23,899 nt of DNA from Acidobacteriota bacterium (lineage in GTDB: Bacteria; Acidobacteriota; UBA890). The position numbers were made by a program, and so were the translations under genes. The DNA is taken from positions 1-23,899 of the forward strand of contig PBML01000038.1 of the NCBI GenBank assembly GCA_002722645.1, written 5' to 3'. Positions 6,277 to 13,969 of the stretch are shown one piece after another. How positions within the stretch are numbered: position 1 is the stretch's first letter; each line of letters starts with the position of its first letter. The notes under the pieces were generated by a model, which had not been told where the DNA came from, did not search any database, and was given only the letters and a program-made list of their open reading frames with translations.

Positions 6277-7437
6277 CTAACGTCGCGGAATCACCAGGGT
6301 GTGCACGATGCTCCCGTCTGTGCTGGTGACGGCCACCTTGAGTTCGGAGGTCGTGGCGTCTACGCGCGCGACCTGGTCCTGGCCAACGACAAGCAGGTGA
6401 TAGGAGTGGTCCACGTCTGGCCCCGGCGGCGCATACGAAAAACGATGCCGATGCCCGGCAATCACCAGGTCCACGGCCGCCTCGTTGGCGGTCTCGACCC
6501 AAGCATCGGGTCCGTCGACCAGCCAGCCCCACCCGGGCTGGTGCATCACGATGACACGGAACGGCGCCTCGGAAACACGGGCCGTGGTCTTCACGTGTTC
6601 GCGGAACCATGCAAGTTCGTCGGCGCGGTAAGGCACAGTCCGGTTCAGCTCCGCGTACACATTGGTGTCATCCGGCTTGTCTTCACCGGTGTCGAGGACT
6701 ATCAAATGGACTGGCCCGGCGTCTCGCGCATAATAAAATCGACCCTCCGGCACCGGGACGTAGTCAAAGAGCCGTCGGGCGAACGGGCCGCGTAGCTCGT
6801 GGTTACCGCGGGCGTAAATGAGAGGCTTGGTGTGCGCCAAGCCGGCCGTGGTCGGACGGAGCCAGGCACGGAACAAGTGCTCCTCGGTGTCGATCCAATG
6901 GAAGGCGTCGCCCGTGTGTACCAGGAAATCTGTGGAGCCCCAGTCTATGGCCTGGTTCAACCTATTGATGCGGCCTGTATCCTCATGCGTGTCTGTGACG
7001 ACGCTGAAGGACACGGACGGGCTACGACGATCGAACGTAATGAATTGGTGCGGCCCGCTGCGAACGTCCAACCCTTTGTCCGGCCAGTATGCGTTGAGCT
7101 TCACGACGCGAGTCGCGACGGCCTCATAGCTGTAGCTGGTGCCGGGCAACAGTTTGTTGAGGTGCACGACGTGGCGTGTGCCGACCGGAACTAGACCATC
7201 CAACTGAGGCTGGGCCACCATCGAGAGGTCGCTGCCAGGCCCGTATCGGACCTCCGCATGGCTGGGCGTGTCCGTGAGCCAGACGATCGTCACCGTCGTC
7301 TCGCTCGTCGCCACCAGATACGGACCTTCGGTGATAACCGGCCGCGTGTCGAAGACCCTGTAAGGCTCGGATTGGGCAAGGACCGGAGCAGCCACTGCGA
7401 GTATCGCGACAGAGAGGATCAGCGCCCGACGAATCAT
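6277..7437 (-). CDS. Exported purple-acid-phosphatase-like metallophosphoesterase
   Basis: A 386-residue exported phosphoesterase. It has a signal peptide (1-21, ending VLAQ), a purple-acid-phosphatase-type fibronectin-like N-terminal domain (about 35-135; TEGPYLVATSETTVTIVWLT), then a calcineurin-like catalytic domain. The metal-ligand series is complete: D149xH151, GD176-177, GNHE 211-214, H299 (MHQP) and GHRH 328-331. It should hydrolyse phosphomonoesters or diesters in the periplasm. The start is the ATG at 7437 with a TAGGAGA ribosome site. Hairpin element G lies upstream; downstream is a 120-bp spacer and element F. The family is firm; the substrate is not deducible. Confidence 0.9.
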   Translation of the reverse strand: MIRRALILSVAILAVAAPVLAQSEPYRVFDTRPVITEGPYLVATSETTVTIVWLTDTPSHAEVRYGPGSDLSMVAQPQLDGLVPVGTRHVVHLNKLLPGTSYSYEAVATRVVKLNAYWPDKGLDVRSGPHQFITFDRRSPSVSFSVVTDTHEDTGRINRLNQAIDWGSTDFLVHTGDAFHWIDTEEHLFRAWLRPTTAGLAHTKPLIYARGNHELRGPFARRLFDYVPVPEGRFYYARDAGPVHLIVLDTGEDKPDDTNVYAELNRTVPYRADELAWFREHVKTTARVSEAPFRVIVMHQPGWGWLVDGPDAWVETANEAAVDLVIAGHRHRFSYAPPGPDVDHSYHLLVVGQDQVARVDATTSELKVAVTSTDGSIVHTLVIPRR

Positions 7438-7507
7438 GATTCTCCTATCGCACCGTTTCCTGAGAAATCTTCATAGCTATCGTTGACACCTCGAATCGTC
7501 GTAGTAG

Positions 7508-7560
7508 GTGCCTAAACTCTACGCCGGTGGCGGCGGAGTGTCGCGGGTCCCGTCGCCTGT
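7508..7560 (-). repeat. Intergenic hairpin element, copy G
   Basis: Copy G, 8 bp from the sulfatase stop codon and about 75 bp from the phosphoesterase start. The hairpin at 7515-7540 has the CGCCG-GTGG-CGGCG inner stem, with one outer mismatch (GAGTG for GAGTT). The outer part is diverged (GGGTCCCGTCG). Confidence 0.8.
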
Positions 7561-7567
7561 CGAATTT

Positions 7568-9034
7568 CTAAGGGCGCGATGAATCGTCGCCGAATCGGGG
7601 ATTTGGTGTGGGCAGCTTCGCGTCTACTTCGCTGCGCCATCGCTCGAGTAGCTCATACATCTCTCTCACCCTGCCCGGCATCTCGTCGACGAGATCGTTC
7701 TGCTCGCTGACGTCGTTGTCGAGATCGAAGAGCTGTAGGCGCACGTGCTCAAACGACTCGATGAGCTTGTAACGACCCATTCGAACGGCGCTCCCGGGAA
7801 AGCCGCCCTGGTTGCCGTAGTGCGGATAGTGCCAAAAAAGGGCTTCTCGTTCCAAGGTGCCGGTGCGTTCGAGCAACGGGACCAGGCTGATGCCATCGAC
7901 GTGTTGGGCCGAATCGAGTGGCAAGCCTGCCATTTGTAGGATCGTCGGGTAGAAGTCCGTGCTGATCACCGGATCATCGATGACGCTGCCGGGTGCCGTA
8001 TGCCCGGGCCACTTGATGATCATCGGCTCGCGAATCCCACCTTCATAGAGCCACCCCTTACCGGCCCGCAGCGGCAAGTTCGAGGTTGGATACCCCTCTG
8101 ACGTTGACAGGCCGCCGTTGTCCGACATGAACACGACCACGGTTTCGCGCTCGAGCCCGAGCTCTTCGATAGCGTCCAGCACCCGGCCAACGCTGCTGTC
8201 CATGCTCTCGACCATGCCAGCGTACACCGCGTGTTGCTGCACTAGGCGTACCCGGCGCGGCGGTTCCTCGCCGAAGATCGGCCCCTCGAAATCTGTTGCC
8301 GCCCACTTCTTCTCGTACTTGTTCGCCATCTCTTCCGGGGCCTGCAGGGGCGTGTGGACTGTATAAAACGATAGGTAGAGCAGGAACGGCGCGTCGCGGT
8401 ACTGCTCCAAGAACCGAATTGACTCATCTGCGAGGCGCGCCGTGAGGTGCTCTCCCTCTGGTCCGTCTAGCAGCTTCGGGTTGTCGTAAGGGGAGAAATA
8501 ACCGGCGAAGGGCATACCGGCCTCATAGCCGGCAACGTTCACATCGAAGCCCTGGTCCTCCGGGTAGTAACCCTCACCTCCCAGATGCCATTTGCCGAAG
8601 AAGCCGGTCGAGTAGCCAGCGTCCCGGAGACGCTCGGCGATCGTCACCTCCTCGAGCGGAAGATAATCGAGGTACGGCGCCGGCAGCAGCTTACCCACCA
8701 TGTTGCCGCCGAACCAATTGGTGGTGTCGGTACGGGCCGGGTATCTACCGGTAAGGATGCTGCCCCGGGTAGGAGAGCACACTGGCCCGGCCGCGTATGC
8801 GTTGGTGAATCGGGCCCCCTGCGCCGCCAGCCGATCGACGTTCGGAGTCTCATAGAAGCTGCTGCCATACACCTCGACGTCGGCCCAGCCGAGATCGTCG
8901 ACCAGAACGAACACGAAGTTAGGCAGCGTGGTGGCACCGCCAACATTAGCTGGTGTCGAGGTGCCGGCGCAGGACGCCAGAACACCGGCGAGCAGGAAGA
9001 AGGTGCGGGCCAGAATGCTTTGATGCGCCGTCAT
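7568..9034 (-). CDS. Lipoprotein sulfatase (arylsulfatase A family)
   Basis: A 488-residue lipoprotein of the alkaline-phosphatase superfamily that hydrolyses sulfate esters. The start is set by a strong AAGGAG (9043-9048) 8 bp before the ATG at 9034, although the frame is open further up. Residues 1-22 are a lipoprotein signal (FFLLAGVLASC, lipid-bearing Cys22). Key motifs are LVDDLGW (metal Asp46-47), CSPTRGSILTGR with Cys86 as the formylglycine precursor, GKWHLGG, and MSDNGG. The Cys-type motif needs a formylglycine-generating enzyme or anaerobic maturase, not encoded here. It follows the DmpA gene with a 77-bp gap and no hairpin element, so the two are probably cotranscribed. The substrate, for example a sulfated polysaccharide, is unknown. 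Confidence 0.92.
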   Translation of the reverse strand: MTAHQSILARTFFLLAGVLASCAGTSTPANVGGATTLPNFVFVLVDDLGWADVEVYGSSFYETPNVDRLAAQGARFTNAYAAGPVCSPTRGSILTGRYPARTDTTNWFGGNMVGKLLPAPYLDYLPLEEVTIAERLRDAGYSTGFFGKWHLGGEGYYPEDQGFDVNVAGYEAGMPFAGYFSPYDNPKLLDGPEGEHLTARLADESIRFLEQYRDAPFLLYLSFYTVHTPLQAPEEMANKYEKKWAATDFEGPIFGEEPPRRVRLVQQHAVYAGMVESMDSSVGRVLDAIEELGLERETVVVFMSDNGGLSTSEGYPTSNLPLRAGKGWLYEGGIREPMIIKWPGHTAPGSVIDDPVISTDFYPTILQMAGLPLDSAQHVDGISLVPLLERTGTLEREALFWHYPHYGNQGGFPGSAVRMGRYKLIESFEHVRLQLFDLDNDVSEQNDLVDEMPGRVREMYELLERWRSEVDAKLPTPNPRFGDDSSRP

Positions 9035-9048
9035 TCTCGTCGCTCCTT
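9030..9048 (-). promoter_or_regulatory. Ribosome-binding/start segment shared with the LACTB-like gene
   Basis: On the minus strand this reads AAGGAGCGACGAGAATGAC, identical over 19 bases to 13951-13969 on the plus strand. The similarity continues over the next codons (ATGACGGCGCATCAAAGCATTC against ATGACCTCACCACAAAACATTC, taken from the ATG). It fixes the sulfatase start at 9034. Confidence 0.7.
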
Positions 9049-9111
9049 GAGGTGCGGTTACGGTTTCTTGTGCAGTACGGAGGCTACTTTGGGATGCGTT
9101 AAACAGCAGGC

Positions 9112-10353
9112 TCACTGTACCAAACGGTTATATCGCTCCAAGATTGCACGCAATCGGTCGTGGTCCAGTGCTTCGGAGCGGTTGCCATCCCGCCCCACCA
9201 TGGTCTCGGCAGCGATCAACGCGTTGATGATGGCCTCTTCCGTGGCTTCGACGGTGGCGTCGAAAACGGGGGTAATCTGGGAGTTGCTGAGCATCGTGAG
9301 CTCGGCGAAAGGCCGAGAGCGCGCAGCGTTCGCGTTGGCGGTGGAAAAGGCAACGAAGATGTCACCCGATCCGTTACCCGCGGTGCCGCCCGTACGCGCG
9401 ACCCCTAGGGAGGCCCGGCGCGCGATCCTCTTGAGCTGGTGGGAAAGTAGCGGGGCGTCGGTTGCCACGACGATGATGATCGAGCCGCGGTTGGTATCGA
9501 TGTCCGGGGCCTGCGGGGGCTCTGGTAGGCGCGCCTCATCGCGCATGATCTCCCGACCCACCGGAACCCCGGCGATCGTAAGCTGCCGGCGGCCGCCGAA
9601 GTTGGCCTGTACGAGAACCCCGACCGTATAGGTTTCCCCACCGAGTTCGACGATTCGCGATGACGTCCCGATTCCGCACTTGAAACCGAGGCACCGCATG
9701 CCGGTCCCACCGCCGACGTTGCCTTCGTCAACTGGTCCGGACGCGGCGTTCTCAAGCGCCGCGTACACGTGCTCCGGGCGAACGTGGAAGCCGTTGATGT
9801 CGTTGAGTGAGCCGTCATAGGTCTCGGCGACCACAGGCAGCGACCAGGGTTGGAAGCTAGATCCTCGTTCGGCCTGCCAGCCGATGATTGTGTCACGCAC
9901 CACCCCGACGCTGTGGGTGTTGGTGATTGCGATCGGCCCCTCGAGAAAGCCAGATTCCTCGATCCAGGTTGTGCCTGTCATCTCCCCGTTGCCGTTGAGC
10001 GCGAACCATCCGCTGAATACCGGATCGGAAGGATCGTCCCAGCGCGGGACGATCACCGTCACCCCGGTGCGTACCGGACCCTCGCCGACGCGCAGTTCTC
10101 CTTCCCCCCGGATTAGCGTGGTATGCGCGACCCGGACGCCGCTGACATCTGTGATCGCGTTCAGGGGGCCGGGCGATCCGTCGAACGGTACGCCGAGATC
10201 CCTGGCCCGCGCCCCTTGTTGCGCCATCACGGGTCCTGCTGCGGCGATCAAGAAAGCAACGAGCACCGCTGAAGCGCAACCAAAACGAAACCTGTGGGAG
10301 TTTATTATCTCGAGCTTGTCCAGCCTGGCATCGACTACGGTCGGTTCACTCAT
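9112..10353 (-). CDS. DmpA-family P1 aminopeptidase (serine, self-cleaving)
   Basis: A 413-residue member of the DmpA/BapA N-terminal-nucleophile family: aminopeptidases that release L-, D- or beta-amino acids from peptides and amides after self-cleavage. Family motifs are GVRVAHTTL (72-80), THSVGVVRD (146-154) and GNVGGGTGMRCLGFKCGIGTSSR (211-233). The cleavage/nucleophile site is G290-S291 in NRGSIIIVVATDAPL. Residues 22-46 look like a signal peptide (FGCASAVLVAFLIAAAGPVMAQQ). Oddly, it is preceded by about 17 residues, MSEPTVVDARLDKLEII, that match the N-terminus of the DENG-repeat protein, giving a long chimeric leader. The start is the ATG at 10353. The sulfatase lies downstream and element H upstream. 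Confidence 0.92.
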   Translation of the reverse strand: MSEPTVVDARLDKLEIINSHRFRFGCASAVLVAFLIAAAGPVMAQQGARARDLGVPFDGSPGPLNAITDVSGVRVAHTTLIRGEGELRVGEGPVRTGVTVIVPRWDDPSDPVFSGWFALNGNGEMTGTTWIEESGFLEGPIAITNTHSVGVVRDTIIGWQAERGSSFQPWSLPVVAETYDGSLNDINGFHVRPEHVYAALENAASGPVDEGNVGGGTGMRCLGFKCGIGTSSRIVELGGETYTVGVLVQANFGGRRQLTIAGVPVGREIMRDEARLPEPPQAPDIDTNRGSIIIVVATDAPLLSHQLKRIARRASLGVARTGGTAGNGSGDIFVAFSTANANAARSRPFAELTMLSNSQITPVFDATVEATEEAIINALIAAETMVGRDGNRSEALDHDRLRAILERYNRLVQ

Positions 10354-10381
10354 CGTCGGCTCCCTCCATGAAGATCGCTAT

Positions 10382-10439
10382 TGGATGCCGGAACTCTACG
10401 CTTGTGGTGGCGAAGTTTCCCGGGTGCCGTCGATCAGGT
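10382..10439 (-). repeat. Intergenic hairpin element, copy H
   Basis: Copy H, in the leader of the DmpA gene and just after the stop of the VOC gene. The hairpin at 10392-10417 keeps AACTC-TA-CGCT paired with GGCG-AAGTT, with a T-G wobble and one mismatch. The gene-proximal flank matches copy E, and the leader and first codons match those of the DENG gene. It is the rightmost copy I find. Confidence 0.75.
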
Positions 10440-10444
10440 GGCGT

Positions 10445-11449
10445 TCACTCCCGCCGTAGCTGCCGCAGTAGTTCTTCGTTACCCTCGACATCGAGAAAGG
10501 TGTCCCACTCAAGGAAGTAGCCCTCCGGATCGTAGCCGACGAAGACCCGCACGTGGCCGCTCTCGTCGCCGATCTCATCGCTGCGCAGCTCAAACCCGGC
10601 GGCACCCTTTATGTACTCGAACCAGGCGTCGACATCGTCGACGAACAGCGAAACGGTCACACCCTTTTCATCGGTGGCTTGGTGTAGGCCACGTTCGCCA
10701 TCGACGATGCCGATGAAACCCGAGGGGGACGCCTGGTGGGCCCAGGCCCAGCCTTGATCGACGATCGGGCCGGCACCGAGAATCTCGGTGTAGAAGCGGT
10801 TGGCGGCGGTGGTGTCGCGGTAGTAGAGCCAAAGGATCGTGGCCCGAACGCCGAGCTCCGGCGGCCGGCTTGAGTCCGCACTCGGGTTCGGATACAGGGG
10901 CCGCAGCTGTTCGAGAGCCGGAAGCAGGTGCTCGTTTTCCTCATGTGGTTCGAATCGCTCGAACTCAAGGAAGTAGCCCTCGGGGTCAATAGCGACGAAA
11001 CCGACGTGTGGTCGCCCGGTCGCGGGTTGAAACTCTGCACGCATGGGAACCCCGGCGTCCGTCAGATACTCATACCACCCTTCGACTTCGTCGGTTACCA
11101 ACGCTAGGGTCGCCGTCTTTGGCTCGGCGGCGGAGTGCATGCCGCGCTTGGCGTCGACGAGCGTCAGGTACGAGGTCGGAGCGACCCTGAGGATCTTGGC
11201 GAAGCCGTAGTCGGCTACCGTCTGCAGGCCCAGGATTTTGGTGTAGAACCCCCACGCCGCCTCGACGTCGGCGTAATAATAGAAGGCGTTGGTGGCATCG
11301 ACGCCCGGTCGCACAGGCTTAGCCTCCGTCACCGGAGTGGGGTTGGAACTGCAGGCTACGGAAAGCGACATCAGGGCGATGGCGGTGAGCATTGTGACCA
11401 TCCGATGCTGGCGCAAGGGAAGCCTCCTACGGCTGGAGTCTCGAAACAT
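10445..11449 (-). CDS. Exported lipoprotein with two VOC (glyoxalase-like) domains
   Basis: A 334-residue lipoprotein. The N-terminus MFRDSSRRRLPLRQHR is basic, and a hydrophobic core (18-32) runs into the lipobox SVAC, with Cys33 as the predicted lipid anchor. Two tandem vicinal-oxygen-chelate domains follow (about 50-170 and 200-325), each with FYxxILG near its start and DPEGYFLEF/DPEGYFLEW at its end; the Glu there is the usual metal ligand. VOC proteins include glyoxalase I, extradiol dioxygenases and antibiotic-binding proteins, and most are cytoplasmic, so a lipid-anchored version is uncommon. The ATG at 11449 has AGGGAAGG directly before it; M17 is an alternative start. The upstream intergenic region is shared with the divergent methyltransferase gene. 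Confidence 0.85.
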   Translation of the reverse strand: MFRDSSRRRLPLRQHRMVTMLTAIALMSLSVACSSNPTPVTEAKPVRPGVDATNAFYYYADVEAAWGFYTKILGLQTVADYGFAKILRVAPTSYLTLVDAKRGMHSAAEPKTATLALVTDEVEGWYEYLTDAGVPMRAEFQPATGRPHVGFVAIDPEGYFLEFERFEPHEENEHLLPALEQLRPLYPNPSADSSRPPELGVRATILWLYYRDTTAANRFYTEILGAGPIVDQGWAWAHQASPSGFIGIVDGERGLHQATDEKGVTVSLFVDDVDAWFEYIKGAAGFELRSDEIGDESGHVRVFVGYDPEGYFLEWDTFLDVEGNEELLRQLRRE

Positions 11450-11655
11450 TCCTTCCCTGTCATCTTACCGGTGTCAGCGCTACCACATCGCGCTCTGTCC
11501 GACTTTTTGCCGTGATCTTCCGTCGTTGCTTCATTCGACGATCAGGATATGCTCACCTCGTCTTTCTGATCTTGAGACTTTCACACATCGTTTCACAATG
11601 TGACACTGTGACTGGACAGGCCTTCGTAGGAACAACAAAAGATTCAGGAAAAGTT

Positions 11656-12342
11656 GTGAGAGGCTCATCCATACAAAGCACCCCACCCCCATTGCTACGG
11701 GGACAGTTCCTCCACCTCGTATTTCTGGCCACGGCGATTACGCTTCTCCTGGTGTTATCCAACCCAGGCCCTGCATACTGGCAGGGGATCCCGGTCTCCG
11801 TTTGGTTCTGGTCGGCCTTGTCGATTCCGATCCTGCATCAGGTCTATGTCTTACTATGCTGGAGGTTGGAGCTTCGAAGCCAATCTGTGACATCCAGATG
11901 GGGGCTCAAACGGGGCTTCCGCATCTATACCATCGGCTTCTTCGTGCTCTTCAGTAGTCGCTTTCTGAGCCTGCTGCTGCTGGCAGTCGCGGACCAGGCC
12001 AGCCTACCGATGTCCATGGGTCTGCGATGGGCCTTAGCTACCCCAATTTTTCTCGTGGCTGGCTACGCGATGTTCTCCGTCAAGCACTACTTTGGGTTCC
12101 ACCGGGCAGCTGGAATCGATCACTTCGATCTCGCGTATCGGACCAAGCCGATGGTCCGTGACGGTATGTTCAGGTGGACGAAGAATGCGATGTACACCTT
12201 TGCTATCCAGGCGACGTGGTTATTCGGAATCCTGGGCGCTTCCAGGCTGGCCATGATCGTCGCTGGCTTTCAATCAGTCTACGTCTGGGTGCACTATTTT
12301 GGGACTGAGAAGCCGGACATGGACTATATCTATCATCGCTGA
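11656..12342 (+). CDS. Isoprenylcysteine/phospholipid methyltransferase-like membrane protein
   Basis: An integral membrane protein of about 228 residues with four to five hydrophobic segments (around FLHLVFLATAITLLLVL, VWFWSALSIPILHQVYVLL, IYTIGFFVLFSSRFLSLLLL, WALATPIFLVAGYAMF and AIQATWLFGILGASRLAMIV). It ends in the signature YFGTEKPDMDYIYHR, close to the ExPDM motif at the C-terminus of ICMT/PEMT-type S-adenosylmethionine-dependent methyltransferases, which methylate lipid head groups or isoprenyl-cysteine-like substrates. The frame is open from 11512 (GTG), but the GTG at 11656 has AGGA at proper distance and removes an implausible basic/Cys N-terminus. It is the only plus-strand gene between 3.7 and 13.9 kb. 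The substrate is unknown. Confidence 0.75.
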   Translation: MRGSSIQSTPPPLLRGQFLHLVFLATAITLLLVLSNPGPAYWQGIPVSVWFWSALSIPILHQVYVLLCWRLELRSQSVTSRWGLKRGFRIYTIGFFVLFSSRFLSLLLLAVADQASLPMSMGLRWALATPIFLVAGYAMFSVKHYFGFHRAAGIDHFDLAYRTKPMVRDGMFRWTKNAMYTFAIQATWLFGILGASRLAMIVAGFQSVYVWVHYFGTEKPDMDYIYHR

Positions 12343-12508
12343 CCCATCCGCCTGTCCGGTCGCGCCGCGACCCGTCGTATTATTGGATGTCGCCGTTGGT
12401 GATCGCGACGCGAAGAGGCATTGCCAGTCGGCAAACGAGGCAAGCCAATCTAGGCAGACGGCCAGCGCCGTCAGAGCAGAAGATAACTAAGAGCTACCGT
12501 TTGTTTGT

Positions 12509-13774
12509 TCATCGCCAACCATCCGTAATTTCCAGGAACTTATCGATCTCGTCTTCATTGTTAAAAAGAGCTGCGCCAACCCGGATCTTTACTCCTTCTT
12601 CGCGGAGGGTTGCCTGGACAGCTGCCTTGCCGAGCGATTGACGAACAGTTTCGGGGTCGTGATTGTGCTCGAAAAGGACGATGGCGGAGCCGTTTCCCGG
12701 AGGGGTCAGTAGCCGGTGGCCCTGGGCCATTAGGCCATCGTACAGGCGCCGGGCAAGGGCAACAGTGTGGCGTTCGATGTTGGCGATGCCGACGTTGTCC
12801 AGGTAATCAAGTGCGGCGCCCAGCTGATAGATGGCACCGAAAGCAGGTGTGGCATAGAGATACTTGCGAGCGTCGTCGTGTAGTTCGAAATGAAAATCGG
12901 GAAGTTCTTGGGCGATGTTGAGCGAGCCAGATCGATCGGGCTCTATTGTGTCCAGAAGCTCTGAGCGTACGAAGAAGGGGGCGACACCGTAGCCGCCGAG
13001 CAACCACTTATAAGTTCCCGCCGTCAGAAAGTCGACACCGGTTTTACGAACGTCCAGCGGTAGCATACCGATTCCCTGGATGGCGTCGGTGTAAAGGTAC
13101 GCACCGTGGCCGTGGGCGAGGTCTGCAAGGGCCCGCAAGTCGTGGGCGTATCCGTTTTGGTGCGATACCCAGGCGACTGAGACAAGGCGCGTGGCGTCAT
13201 CGACTAGTTCTTCAAATTCCTCGGGAGTGGCGGCACCATTGTCACTACGAACGATGCGAAGCTCGATGCCCCGGGTCTCGGCAAGGTTGCGGTATAGGGC
13301 GTAGGTGGTCTCGTAGTGAAGGTCGTCAACGACCACGTTGTCACCGCTTCTTAAATCGAGTGATCCCGCCACCAGATTCTCCCCTGCGCTCGTAGCATCA
13401 AGAATACTGACTTCGGTTTCGATCGCCCCGATGAGCTGTGCAAACTGCTGCCGCACACGCGTTGTTTCGGTCAGCATGTCCCCGAGCAATATTGGATTGT
13501 GGCTCTTTGCCTGCCAGAAGGCGTTTCCAGCAGCGATTACCTGCTGTGGTGAAGGTGTAATGTACGGGGAATTTAGGTAAAGGTGTTCCTCGACGACCGG
13601 GAAATCGCCGCGCACGCCCAGGGGGTCGTTGATCGATTGGACGCGTTTCACTACCTCGGGTGACTTGGCCTGTTCTTTGTCGGATGGCTCTGCATCCCGG
13701 TTCTTGATGCTGAGTGGTGTGATGAAGCCAGCCGCTGAGGCCGACTCAAGAAACTGGCGGCGCGTATAGCTCAA
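12509..13774 (-). CDS. Tat-exported class V PLP-dependent aminotransferase-fold enzyme
   Basis: A 421-residue enzyme of the cysteine-desulfurase / isopenicillin-N-epimerase fold. The chosen start is TTG at 13774, because GGGAGG lies 6 bp upstream; a GTG at 13813 would add 13 residues. Residues 4-18 (TRRQFLESASAAGFI) are a twin-arginine signal. The PLP-binding features are TSAGENL (about 128-134), YLYTDAIQGIG with Asp230, and the Schiff-base lysine in TYKWLLGG (Lys256). No desulfurase-type catalytic Cys loop is evident, which favours an epimerase- or lyase-type activity on an amino acid or peptide. Export of a folded PLP enzyme fits the Tat route. It is divergent from the LACTB-like hydrolase gene, with a shared 190-bp regulatory region. 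Confidence 0.87.
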   Translation of the reverse strand: MSYTRRQFLESASAAGFITPLSIKNRDAEPSDKEQAKSPEVVKRVQSINDPLGVRGDFPVVEEHLYLNSPYITPSPQQVIAAGNAFWQAKSHNPILLGDMLTETTRVRQQFAQLIGAIETEVSILDATSAGENLVAGSLDLRSGDNVVVDDLHYETTYALYRNLAETRGIELRIVRSDNGAATPEEFEELVDDATRLVSVAWVSHQNGYAHDLRALADLAHGHGAYLYTDAIQGIGMLPLDVRKTGVDFLTAGTYKWLLGGYGVAPFFVRSELLDTIEPDRSGSLNIAQELPDFHFELHDDARKYLYATPAFGAIYQLGAALDYLDNVGIANIERHTVALARRLYDGLMAQGHRLLTPPGNGSAIVLFEHNHDPETVRQSLGKAAVQATLREEGVKIRVGAALFNNEDEIDKFLEITDGWR

Positions 13775-13950
13775 CGGATCCCTCCCATGGTTGCTAACGT
13801 CATAGTCGCTCACTTGCAGCGTACCGCACGTTGCGCAACTGACCCAAAGGGTTGCACCACTCTCGGGTGGCCGATCAAAAGTGCTGAGATATAGTCTTCT
13901 TTGGCAACGCTAAGTAATTTCAGTACCGCTAAATCGTACCCACGCGTCTA

Positions 13951-13969
13951 AAGGAGCGACGAGAATGAC
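13951..13969 (+). promoter_or_regulatory. Ribosome-binding/start segment shared with the sulfatase gene
   Basis: AAGGAGCGACGAGAATGAC, identical to the sulfatase initiation region (9030-9048, opposite strand). AAGGAG lies 8 bp before the ATG at 13965, so the start is well supported. Confidence 0.7.

Noticed and set aside
8585..9631. 348-residue plus-strand reading frame across the sulfatase/DmpA junction
   Set aside because: It is antisense to two well-supported genes with complete catalytic motifs; no domain is recognisable.
2005..10439. Integron attC sites / chromosomal integron
   Set aside because: The one-gene-per-repeat layout and stop codons in CTAAC contexts are suggestive, and copy F has GTCTAAC (fits RYYYAAC). 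But no GTTRRRY core appears on the start-codon side (it reads GTTCCGG or similar), other copies do not fit RYYYAAC, no integrase is present, and the hairpin arms are not flanked by paired cores.
2005..10439. CRISPR array
   Set aside because: The repeats are separated by whole genes of different lengths, not by uniform spacers, and no cas gene is seen.
12343..12508. Possible further DENG-gene relic (GATCGCGACGCG context)
   Set aside because: Only about 12 bases resemble the DENG coding strand, with no DENG codons or stop-side stem-loop; chance similarity is likely.
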